A DNA stretch of 64,000 nt. Source: Urophycis tenuis. Taxonomy: Eukaryota > Chordata > Actinopteri > Gadiformes > Phycidae. The notes under the pieces are model-generated. The model searched no databases. It was given only the letters and a program-made list of their open reading frames with translations, and was not told the origin of the DNA. The DNA lies in assembly GCA_036785325.1 (NCBI GenBank), contig JAXIVH010000017.1, positions 5,347,421 to 5,411,420 on the forward strand. The letters run 5' to 3'. The position numbers and the translations under genes are program-made. Numbering within the stretch: the first letter of the stretch is position 1; each line of letters opens with the position of its first letter. Shown here one piece after another: positions 1-10,232 of this stretch.

Positions 1-59
1 TGAGCAAGCACGCGGCGTGGCGCCCGACCCGCACACACGCACGCACACATGCACACAGA

Positions 60-150
60 CACACACACACCCGAAGGGAATCGAACCTGCAACCTTTGGG
101 GTTGCGTAACCCTGAACGAGGCCTTTAACGGTGCCACGGTGTGCATAATA
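60..150 (-). repeat. Possible tRNA-derived SINE fragment
   Basis: Read on the minus strand, this stretch contains a good Pol III box B (GGTTCGATTCC, about 76-87) preceded by a short stem-like anticodon-arm sequence, next to (CA)n. That is how tRNA-derived fish SINE heads look. The acceptor stem is not convincing, so this is not called a tRNA gene. Confidence 0.35.
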
Positions 151-160
151 TGGTGCTGAG

Positions 161-1301
161 GCGGTCGCCATGGAGACGGTCGCCACGTTGCCCAGCCAGT
201 GAGGGTGGTGACGGGGGGGGTGATGATGCTGCAGGGGGCTGCGGCTGGGTGCTCTCCCCATCCTCCCGTCCTCTTGGTTTCCTCTTGATGTGAAACAAAC
301 ATGAAGGACATCTTGAAGGGGCTCGGCGATAACGATCTGGGAACCGGGCCTGCAAACCCACCAGAAGTCGAGTCGCATGTCTGCATCTCGCCAAGTTAGC
401 GTAAAATGTGATTACATTGTAAGGACATGCGGTATGGATGGCTGTGTCCTGAGGGCCCATGGCGCTCTGCGGCTGTGTTCCCTGTTATGCCCTGTTATGC
501 AGTCTTCCATATTGGCATTAATAGCCAACATAAGGACAGTAAATAACTTTTGTGCCGTGCCAGGACCGTTTTAATCTGAGCACAGCTGACTTTTGCCACG
601 CACATTGAGGACTTCAATAATCACTTCTTTTTTTTTTTTTTGCATTTCCTGTGTCAGGCCTGTTGTGAATTCGAACAGACAGATTTATTCTGCCTACTGA
701 GAACTTCAATTATCACAATTCTGCAGCCAGATGGAAGCTTTTTTCAAGTGTCAGTCCTGTTTACGTTTGAAAGCGCCTTATTGTTGCCATGTGCTGCGTG
801 AGGGCCGTGCGGCGACGCGGTGATTGTACTGTGATGTGTGTGTGTGTGTGTTTGTGTCAGCCTTTAACGTTTTGACACAGATTGTTGTTGTTCTACACGG
901 TGACGACCTCGGCTCTCAGGATTTAGCAGCGTCAACTGAATTATTCAGCGTCGGGTGGCTGTTTGCGTTTCGACGCAGATTTACTGTTATCGTGCGTTGT
1001 TATCACATTTCTGCACAGTCTCACCCTGAATTCCTTGTGTTGGGTTTTTTTTTTTCGTTTTTTTTTTACATTTTACATTGTAAGACTTGATTTATCGCTC
1101 TGCGCTCTGAGGACCTCGGTTATCCCGATGTTGCATTTCACTGTGATTTATATTGGTCTTCACATCTTTCACATCTTCCCTCAGATTTATAGTTCTGTGC
1201 ATTTCTGAGGACCTGGGTGTTGAACTGTGTGTGTGTGCGTGTGCGTGTGCTGTGTGCGTGCGTGTGTGTGTGTGTGTGTGTCTGTGTGCGCTCACCTCCA
1301 G
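161..1301. other. Non-coding flank or upstream intron of the death-receptor gene
   Basis: No exon could be supported here. The first exons of the death receptor (signal peptide, first cysteine-rich domain) are either left of the window or not recognisable. A (GT)n tract at about 1223-1283 ends shortly before the acceptor of the 1302 exon. Confidence 0.4.
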
Positions 1302-4300
1302 GCACCTATGTGCAGAAGGCCTGTGAGCGAGAGCTGGAGGCCGGGACTGTGCCTGCCCTGCCACAACGGGGAGACGTACACGGAGCACTCCAACGGGGAT
1401 GAACCGCTGCCTGCCCTGCACGCACCTGCCGCTCAGGTGAGACAACCCCCACTGCCATGCCCCACCCATTGCCACACAGGTGAGACACCCCCATACTGTC
1501 ACGCCCCACCTGCTGGGGCACAGGTGAGACCCCACCACTGCCATGCCCACCCACTGCCACTCAAGGTGAGACCCACCCCACTGTCACGCCCCACCCACTT
1601 GCCACTCAGGTGAGCCCCCCCCCCCACTATCACGCCCACCCACTGCCAGCCAGGTGAGACCCCCCCCCACTGCCATGCCCACCCACTGCCACTCAGGTGA
1701 GCCCCCATCCTGCCACGCCCACCTGCTGGGGGCTCAGGTGTCTGAACACCTGCCGCATGGCGTCTGATGTGGCCAGGAACGAACAGCTCGCAGGGCTGAA
1801 CAGCTCTTTGCGTTTGGAGCTCTTTTCGGCTTGTGAGCGCTCTGCTGTGTGTTCAGCTCTTCGCGTTGAGCGCTCTGCTGTGTGTTCAGCTCTGCGTGTC
1901 GATCTCTTTTGTGTTTTGGACTCACTTTGTTTTGAGCTCACTGCGTTTGCCACAGATCGCCTTTTAATTTTTTTTTTTGTATGGCCTTTTTTTTTTTTTT
2001 TTTTCTTTCCATGATCAGTTGAGACGGTATTAATATTCTGTTACAGAAGCTATCGGTTACATGCATCTGTGCTTTTGTTGTTTTTTTTTGGCGCCGCTTC
2101 CCCCCGTCTTAATCTTATCATATAGAGTTACAGCGGGGAGCAGGGCGTGTCTTTGTCTTGTTTTCTCTTCTGTTTTTTTTTTTTTTTCATTCACCACTGC
2201 GAGGGCCCCCGCCGTCCCGAGAGCTCTGCTTGTGTGTCAGACTCTACCTGGCCGGGGCCTGAGGTGTGGGCCGCACCGGTCCTTATTGTCTGCGCTCACA
2301 GGGCGCCTTTTGTGCGGCCGTGAAAGACACAAGGGCCCCCGCAATAGAAGAGACTACGGTTACATAGGGAAGGGCTTTGTGCGCCATTCATTGAGTCTCC
2401 ACACACACACACACACACACACACACAACACAAAAAAAATAAAAAATAAAGCAAAGTGAAAAGGGGCTCCATTTTGTTTCCTGGGTCCCAAAGTGATATC
2501 TTTTATTGATGCCCGGGCCAGTGTTCTATTGAATAGGGCGTTTAAAAGGGCTTAACCATGAAAGGGCATTTAAATGTTAGAACATTGATCCCCTTGCTCT
2601 AATTAGCTCAAATTACCAGTGCGTTGCACTTTATTAGTTGTTTGTGCCCTTTTTTTCTGAGGGAGAGGGGAGGAGAGACGAGACGCACAGAGGATCAAAT
2701 GGGCTTCTGTGGTGATAATTACTTTACGGTCACCAGGAGCTCAGGTTTTTTTTTATTTTGAACTGAAGGCTCTCCTCTCCAGAGAGAGCAGGCTTTCTGT
2801 AAGGCCAGCGGCGCTTCCAAGAAAAAAAAAAAAAAAAAAGAAAAAAAAACGCTGACACAGTTTGGAGGAGAAAGGCGAAGGGGAAGCGCATTCACAAAGT
2901 CCGGACTGAATGCAACCTTTTCAGCGCACGGTTCTGGGCCTCGACAGCGCTGTCTCGGGTGATGTCCCTCGTGCAGCGCGGAGGCTTCTTTGAACCCTTT
3001 TTGTAGGGCCGGTGGCCAAGCGGCGACGTGCAATCAATTATCCAAGTGGACGAGACACCCGATGAGATTCGCGGCGGCTAAATTAGTTTTTTTACGGTTT
3101 TTGCCTCCCCGTCTTATTAGATTCTTCCATCTGGTTTCTGTCGTTTCCTACATTGACTCGCCGAATCCATTTATCTACTCTGGAGTTTAACTCACTCATG
3201 CCAGAAATGTCATTCGGCCGCGTTCCAAAGTCATTCCAAGACATCTTGAAGATCCCTCGGTCACACTAACACACGCACACACACGCACGGCGGCCAACAC
3301 AAGGCTTCAGCCTGCGTTGGAAAGAGCTTCCACCCTCCGAGGCTAACGTAGCGTTAGCTAAACCCAGAGTCCCAGAGCAGGCCCTTCACCGCTCCAGCCT
3401 GGCTAAAGCAGCGTTGGCGTGGGTGCCCATAAAGTGTGGATAAGGGCGAGGCTGTCGCCAAGGGGGAGTGGGGAATGATTTAGAAAATGGCGATCGACAC
3501 CCCCCCTGGACACTATCCATCCCATACCACAGCATTGGCATCTCTGTGTGACCCTGAGATGAAACCGTTGGTTTTTGAAGGGAAACTGGGAGGTTGGGTT
3601 TGTAGTTGTGAGCCACTGGGGGTGTTTCTCTGGGAGCCGCTGTGTGTAATAACGCTTAACTCGCCGCCCGAGCGAACCAGCGTTGGACTCTGGGAGAAAT
3701 CCCCAGTAGCACCTTCCACTGGGCCTGTGCCCACATTCCTCTTAGTTAAACGCCTCTCTCTCTCTCTCTCTCACGCCTCATCGACCGCCCTCTCTCTCTC
3801 TGTGTGTGTGGAGAGAGAGAGGGAGACACATTAAAAAGGAGGTAGAGAGAGAGGTAGCGAGAGAGAGAGAGAGGGAGACACATTAAAAAGGAGGTAGAGA
3901 GAGAGGTAGCGAGAGAGAGAGAGGGAGAGAGAGACAGAGACTCTGACTGACTCTGAGTCACGTGGCGGTGCCAGCGACTTTACCGCGTTTCCCCCCCCCC
4001 CCCCCCCCCCCCCCCCCGGACGGTGACCACCCTGCGTTCCTCCTCTTGTCTCCCCACAGATGAGATGAAGACGGTGGCCTGTACCAGCACCACGGACACC
4101 AGGTGCCAGTGCAAACCAGGGACCTTCTGCGTCCCGGACCAGGCCTGCGAGGTCTGCAAGCGCTGTGCCAAGTACGTCACCCTCGCTTGTTTGGAACGAG
4201 AGCGCATGACACTGCAGCACATTAACGAGCCATCGGTTAACGTCAGCCGATGCAGCAAGGAGCATTATTAGTTAGCGTTAGCATGGGGGCCTAGTGGGTC

Positions 4301-7300
4301 AGGGTCAACCCTGACTCAATGATAGAATGTAAATATTAAGTGAGTGCCTGGATTTAACATGGGCCCCATTGGTAAATGATTACTAGACCATTAGTTAAAT
4401 GTTAATTAACGGTTGGTTCATGCGCATTAGTCAAAGTTAACTTTATTGTCAATCGGACCGTACAATTAGTGCAAGTAATTATACAGAGGATCGAAATTGC
4501 TTTTCTCCAAACTCCAAATGTGCAAAAATCATAACAGACAACATATAACATAACAAATAACATGCAGTGCAGTAACAAAATAGTGCAAAATATACACCCA
4601 GACTGACAGTGGGCGTGTACATATTACAGTATAGGAAGTAGGGGAGGTGCAATATGGCAAAAGTGCGGAGTTACTGTATTAACTAATGCTAATGAACGTA
4701 CCCTTATTGTGTTAAGTGTTACCTTGGTTTGGTTTTGGTGTTTTCCTGTTTTTTGGGGGGGGCGGTCTTCGTTGCCTTGACGTCTCCGTCTGTCCGTCCG
4801 TCCGTCCAGGTGCAAGTCTGGCGAGGAGGAGGTGCGGCGGTGCACGGCCTTCTCCAACACGGTGTGCCGGAAGCGCTTCCCGTCCACCACGGAGCGGCCC
4901 TCCAGGCCGGCGCTGCCCACGCAGGCGCCCAGCGGCCACGAGATCATCGGTGAGAGACCCCGCCCCCCCCCCCCCCCCCCCCCCCCCCCCGCCGCCACCA
5001 CCGCCCTCCACCTCACCTCCTCTCCGCCTCACCCCCCCTCTGTGCTTCACCCCCTCTGTGCCTCACCCTCTCTGCCCCTCATCCCCTCTGCCCCTCACCC
5101 TCTCTGTGCCTCACCCTCTCTGTGCCTCACCCCCTCTGCCCCTCACCCCCTCTGCCCCTCACCCCCCCTCTGTGCCTCACCCCCTCTGCCCCTCACCCCC
5201 TCTGCCCCTCATCCTCTCTGTGCCTCACCCCCCCTCTGTGCCTCACCCCCTCTGCCCCTCACCTCCTCTCCGCCTCACCCCCTCTGCCCCTCACCCTCTC
5301 TGTGCCTCACCCTCTCTGTGCCTCACCCTCTCTGCCCCTCACCCCCTCTGCCCCTCACCCTCTCTGTGCCTCACCCTCTCTCCGCCTCACCCTCTCTGTG
5401 CCTCACCCTCTCTCCGCCTCACCCTCTCTGCCCCTCACCCTCTCTGCCCCTCACCCTCTCTGTGCCTCACCTCCTCTCCGCCTCACCCCCTCTGTGCCTC
5501 ACCCTCTCTGTGCCTCACCCTCTCTGTGCATCACCCCCTCTGCCCCTCACCCCCTCTGCCCCTCACCCCCTCTGTGCCTCACCCTCTCTGTGCCTCACCC
5601 TCTCTGCCCCTCACCCCCTCTGCCCCTCACCCCTCTGGGCCTAACCCTCTCTGCCCCTCACCCTCTCTGCCCCTCACCCTCTCTGCGCCCCCATTCGCTC
5701 CCCATTCAAGTCCTTTATTGTCAAATGTGCAGCATCACTTATAGTCATACTGTACAATGAAGTGTGTTGGACGAGGCCTGTTCCAACATGGAAGGGAAAT
5801 CAAGGTAAATGGTACAGAGTACAATAGTACAGAGCACAGAATAGCAGTAGGCGCAGCAATGTAGAAATATACAGTATAAAGAATTCACGTTCAGAGTTTG
5901 GGTTTTAGTTTCAGTGGTTTGCGTTGGTGTGTCCCTTGTGGTCATCATAAGTTAGGCCAGACACACGCACACCCTCATACATGTTTTAGTGGTTTTCGTG
6001 TCTAGAAACTAGAGTGCGGATCGGGCCGGAATGTTCTGTCCGAGCCCCGGCCCGCGTCCGACAGAACAGTTACCGAACCCGAGCCGAGCCCGACAAGCAT
6101 CAAGCTTTTTTATGTCAACAAACAGATGAGCGCAACATGAGCGGGTTAACGCGCGGCTTAAATAACAAATTTCAAATCGCGCCGATGTGATCGAGCCCGA
6201 CTCGAACCCGAGCATCATTTCTAAATATTTGTTTGACGAGTTGTGTGACGGAGAGAGTGAACGCAAACGCGACGCGGAACCGGCCGACGGGTTTTCCGGG
6301 TCACGCTGCAAAAGTGACAAAGCGTTTTTCCTGCCCGAGCATCCGAATGAGTTTGTCTCGTTTGTGTGTTTGTTTTGTCCAGTGATCCCGGTGCTGGTGG
6401 TTCTGCTGATCATCATCCTGCTGGCCTTGGTTCTGTGGTTCCTGCTGAAGCGCCGCTGTCCCTGCGAGAAACCCTGTGAGTGGGAGCCCCCGCCCTCCCC
6501 CCTGTTTCTAGATCCTTCACCAGCTGTTCACCAGAGACACCGAGTCGATTCCTAATGGCGTTTGTGTTTTTTTTCTCTGTGTTCCGGCTGTGACACAGGT
6601 TTGAAAACGCTCTGCGAGTCCAGCGAGATTGTCAAGGTTCCCATTGTGAGTATTTGGAACTCTCCTCGTCTTCTACAGCATACCCTTCAGAGCGCCAATG
6701 GTTTTTAAAGGGTTAACCGTACACTCGTCTTTGTTTAAATTACAAAAGGCTCAAAGTTTAAACAAGGGATTAATATTGCCACGTGTATGCTGTGTAGCTG
6801 CACCTTTTGGTGGAGAGGGGGGAGTGCATCTCGGCAAAATTTTCCACAAGAGTGAGAACATACTTTCACTTCACCGCCTGCTCGCATACCAGCCGTCTAT
6901 TTTTAGTCTGCCACAAAAAAAAAAAAAAAAAAAAAAAATGGAACCTCTTGATGCCGCGGATGCCGAGCGATGTGTCTGGAGAGGGACGGCGTCTGACGTT
7001 CCCCGTGGTCGCGTCTGCACTTCACCTGCTAAGAATAACACGGCGGCGACAGGGTGACAGGGGACAGGAACATCAGGACGGTCCCGTTTGGCCGCCGTTT
7101 GGCCGGCGACTTGTGTCCGCGTCACCCCCGGTGACTCGCGTCTTGGCGGAATGCCTGAAATTAACGTGGAGTGACAAAAACACGTTTTACCCGTTTTGTC
7201 CTCTCGCCAATCGGTTTGGGATGGAGGGGGCGGCTGTGGCTCAGTGGGTAGAGCGGGTGGACAGAGTGGGTCGTCCACTCACTGTAGGGTTGGCGGTTCG

Positions 7301-9575
7301 ATCCCCTTGATCCCCCCTCCTCCTCCTCCTCCAACTGTCCACATGTCGAACCCCACACATGTACTGATTGTAAGTCGCTTTGGAGAAAAGCGTTTGCTAA
7401 ATGTCCCCTTTTTCGGGGGAGGCAGTAGCTCAGTGGGTAGAGCGGGCGGACAGAGTGGGTCGTCCACTCACCGTAGGGTCGGCGGTTCGATCCCCTTGAT
7501 CCCCCCTCCTCCTCCTCCAACTCTCCACATGTCGAACCCTCACACATGTACTGATTGTAAGTCGCTTTGGACAAAAGCGTCTGCTAAACGCCCCCTTTAC
7601 CCTTTACCGGTGGCTCGCGCCACAGCCTTGCGTCCTCCGGGCCAGCAGAGTAAGACAATCAAAACGTTCTCCGTCTGTTCCAAACCAACGTTCTCCTCCT
7701 CCGTCTGCAGGACGAGAGCGGCGCCACGGCCGAGGAGCGCCAGAACGACCAGAACGCCGGCCTGGAGGGCGGCGAGGACCCCCGGCCCGAGTCGCGGCCC
7801 CTGCTGCAGGAGACGCAGGCGGGCATGAGCAAGGCGTGCCCCCCGGGCGGCGAGGACGACGACCGCGGCCTGGGCGACAGCCTGCCCAACACCACCAGCT
7901 CCTCCCAGACCAGCCTCTCCGCGCTGCCCACCGTCGCCGCGCTGCCCTCCTCTTCGTCGTCGTCGTCCTCCTCCTCCTCACGGAGCTCCCCGCACCCCAG
8001 CCCCACCCCCGCCCAGACCGCCCTGCTGCACCCCTCCGCCATGGTGAGAGAGGACGCAGGGAGGGAGGGGGAAAGATACAGAGAGGGAGAGAGGGAGAGG
8101 GAGGGAGAGAGAGAGAGGGAGGGAGAGGGATGGAGAGAGAGAGGGAGGGAGAGAGAGGGAGAAAGGGAGAGAGAGAGGGAGGGAGGGAGGGAGAGAGAGG
8201 GAGAAAGGGAGAGTGAGGGGGAGGGAGGGAGAGAGAGAGACTTGAGGAGGATGTAATTAGATATTCACTTGATCTTGCCAAACCTAGGTTTGTGGGTGTC
8301 AACAACAGCTTTTGAAATGTGCACCAATAATTTACTCCACCCTGTGCTGCGTGGCTCTTGAGAAGACTTGTGTTCAAACCGAGTCACTTTAGGCAACATG
8401 CATGTCAACAATGTTAACAGGGCCGCCCTCAGCATGAAACGACATTAAAGTGATGCTACTCTGTGCCTCAGCAGTAGCTAGACTTCACGCTAAACCTTCT
8501 GCACTCCTCCGTTTCTTCCAGACCGAGCCTCTGCAGAAGCCCTTACTGCCGCTCTTAGGTAAGCTGTGCTTTGTTGTCGGCGTGGTGGGAGTGTTGATGT
8601 TTCTTAACGGCTGTGCTGTGTTGTGGGATGACCCAGCCAACCCCCCCCCCGCGTGTGGTTATTCTCGGCCTGTGACCGGCCTCAACGCAGCGTAACCAGC
8701 GGAGTCTCCGCAAGATCACTTCTCCATACTGTGTGGATCATAGAGGGATCTCATGACTGTCAGCCACCTAGACTCCCCCCGGGGTGTGTGCATGCCCTCG
8801 TGCCAGAGAGGGCTGAGTGTGGGAATGGTGAGGGAGGGAGGGAGGGAATGGGGGGGTGGGAGGGAGGGAGGGAGGGAGGGAGTGGGGGGGAGGGGAGCCA
8901 GCGTGTCAATTTGGGTTCACTTCTCTCTCGAAGAAGAAGAACCAAAGAAAAGTGATCTTGCTTAGCTGGTCTTGCAGAAGGAAAGCCAGCGTGCGCCAAT
9001 GATCTGGATCAGGACCTTATTCTTCTGGGTTGGTCTTTATTAGCATTACGGGGTCCTGTGATGTTTCACGTCCTGTTTGTCGTGGCTTCAAGGCTCGGCC
9101 ACACATTTGAGTGGACTGTCTACTTTGGTTCCCCCATCATAATATTGGCGCCGTTCTCCAACCGGGAGAACCAACGTTAACGCCGCGTTTACCCGGGGAA
9201 CATCCCGTCGAGAGTTCCTCCGACAGTACTCCTGACGTTCCTCTCTCCCTCACCCCTCTCGTTTCCTCACCAGGCTCCGAGAAGTCCCTGAGGAAGAGCT
9301 TCGACCTCTTCGACGAGTACCTGGACGTGCGGATCCACAACAAGTTCTTCCGGCTGCTGGGCGTCAGCGACAACCTGATCCGCGGCGCCGAGAGCGCGCC
9401 GCCGGGCGACAAGGTGTACGACCTGCTGAAGAGCTGGATGCAGAAGGAGGGCCTGGCCGCCGACATCAACAGCCTGCTGGACGCGCTGCTCAGCATGGAC
9501 CAGCGGCGCTCGGCCGAGAGCATCGCCTGCGCCGCCCTGCAGAAGGGCTACTACCGCCACGCCGACACGCCCTGA
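1302..9575 (+). CDS. hdr: TRAIL-receptor-like death receptor (hematopoietic death receptor / TNFRSF10 type), 5'-incomplete
   Basis: Type I membrane receptor predicted to bind a TNF-family ligand outside the cell and recruit FADD-type adaptors through a cytoplasmic death domain to start apoptosis. Exons with GT-AG borders: 1302-1436, 4060-4171, 4810-4949, 6383-6475, 6599-6645, 7711-8043, 8522-8558, 9274-9575. Phases agree from 4060 to the stop. The first three exons encode cysteine-rich repeats (spaced CxxC pairs such as CEVCKRC). Exon 6383 holds the membrane helix (VIPVLVVLLIIILLALVLW) followed by a basic, Cys-rich juxtamembrane KRRCPCEKPC. Exon 7711 is an acidic then serine-rich linker. The last exon is a death domain (FDLFDEYLD, LLKSWMQKEG, LLDALLSMDQRRSAESI) closest to DR4/DR5. 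Exon 1302 is out of frame as read: three extra single bases break it (see findings). The signal peptide and earlier exons were not found. DR5-type identity rests on the death domain. Confidence 0.75.
1425..1745 (+). repeat. Minisatellite repeating a 5' splice-site sequence
   Basis: About eight imperfect units of roughly 38-45 bp (CAGGTGAGAC, then a C-rich stretch with CACTGCCATGCCC or CACTGTCACGCCCC and CCACCCACTGCCACT). The array begins with the real donor of the 1302-1436 exon (CAG|GTGAGA), and most later units carry the same CAGGTGAG core. Confidence 0.8.
3740..3945. repeat. (TC)n / (GA)n simple repeats with a duplicated ~47-bp unit
   Basis: CT-rich then GA-rich microsatellite. A unit containing GGGAGACACATTAAAAAGGAGGTAG-type sequence occurs twice (about 3832 and 3879). 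It lies in the intron before the 4060 exon. A C homopolymer follows at about 3990-4017. Confidence 0.7.
4430..4650. repeat. Interspersed fish repeat fragment
   Basis: Contains the AACTTTATTGTCAATCGGACC-type motif and the A-rich tail common to dispersed fish retroelement 3' ends. A related fragment lies at about 5703-5770. Family not assigned. Confidence 0.4.
5020..5695. repeat. C/T-rich minisatellite, about 15-bp unit
   Basis: Dozens of units alternating between CTCTGCCCCTCACCC and CTCTGTGCCTCACCC. It lies in the intron between the 4810-4949 and 6383-6475 exons of the death receptor. Because the unit is a multiple of three it stays open in all three frames, giving long proline/leucine-rich frames that are not genes. 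It is strongly strand-asymmetric (polypyrimidine on +). Confidence 0.9.
6010..6215. repeat. Possible DNA-transposon fragment, GC-rich
   Basis: Sequence rich in GAGCCCG/CCCGAGCC words in both orientations (GTCCGAGCCCCGGCCCG, GAACCCGAGCCGAGCCCGA, CGAGCCCGACTCGAACCCG), like the ends of some fish hAT-type elements. No complete terminal repeats or target duplication could be defined. Confidence 0.3.
7225..7412 (+). repeat. tRNA-derived SINE, copy 1 of a tandem pair
   Basis: The head resembles a tRNA: box A TGGCTCAGTGGGTAGAGC and box B GGTTCGATCCC, interrupted by a duplicated GGACAGAGTGGGTCGTCC insert. The tail has the fish SINE 3' motif AAGTCGCTTTGGA..AAAGCG. It lies in an intron of the death receptor. 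It is not a functional tRNA: the anticodon arm is replaced. Confidence 0.8.
7416..7600 (+). repeat. tRNA-derived SINE, copy 2 of a tandem pair
   Basis: Head-to-tail second copy of the element at 7225-7412 with the same boxes A and B and the same 3' tail (GTCTGCTAAACGCCC at the end). A third copy lies on the minus strand at 61866-62046. Confidence 0.8.
8050..8242 (+). repeat. Purine tract (GGGA/GA)n
   Basis: Almost uninterrupted purine strand of GAGGGAG-type units starting a few bases after the donor of the 7711-8043 exon. It may form G-quadruplex or triplex structures. The open frames through it are spurious. Confidence 0.85.
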
Positions 9576-10042
9576 TGGGGGGGCCGGCCGCCGCTGCCGC
9601 CGCCGCCGCCATCGCCACCACCGCCACGCGACCTGATGGACGCCACGGGCTGGGGGGGGGGGGGGGGTGGGGAAGGAACCCCGAACAACTACCGAGGACT
9701 TGATGAGGCGTAAGGGGGGGGGGGGTGTTGGAGCGTGTCGACGCCGTTTTTCGCTGGCGTCGACTTTGGGGCGCCGCCGTGGATTCGAAAAGCCAGTAGT
9801 GTTTTTGTTTCTGTTTTTTTTGTTGTTTTTGTTTTTTAATGACGAAAAAGAAAGTCACCGAAAAAAGGGGGGAAGACGAGGAGGAGGAGGAGGAGGAGGA
9901 GAAGCAGTCAAACGCCATCTTTGTTTCTTTGGGACGTTGACTAACCGACGCTGTCTCGCCCTGCAGCGGAAATGAAGAAGAAAAAAAAAAAAAAGGATTT
10001 GTGAGCAGACGTTAAAGACAGAAGTGACTCGTTCCGTTGTAG

Positions 10043-10086
<44 letters not shown>

Positions 10087-10169
10087 CCACACACACAGCC
10101 AGACATACACACACACACAAACACACACAGCCAGACATACACACACACACACAGCTAGACATATACACA

Positions 10170-10232
<63 letters not shown>

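Noticed and set aside
4716..5744. 342-aa proline/serine-rich open frame
   Set aside because: It is the translation of a 15-bp minisatellite; all three forward frames stay open for the same reason, and it lies in an intron of the death receptor.
7230..7310. tRNA gene
   Set aside because: Boxes A and B are present but the anticodon arm is replaced and a SINE tail follows; also true for the heads at 29330, 29846 and 57456.
7604..8377. 257-aa minus-strand Ser/Pro/Arg-rich frame
   Set aside because: Antisense of the death-receptor linker exon and the adjacent purine tract.
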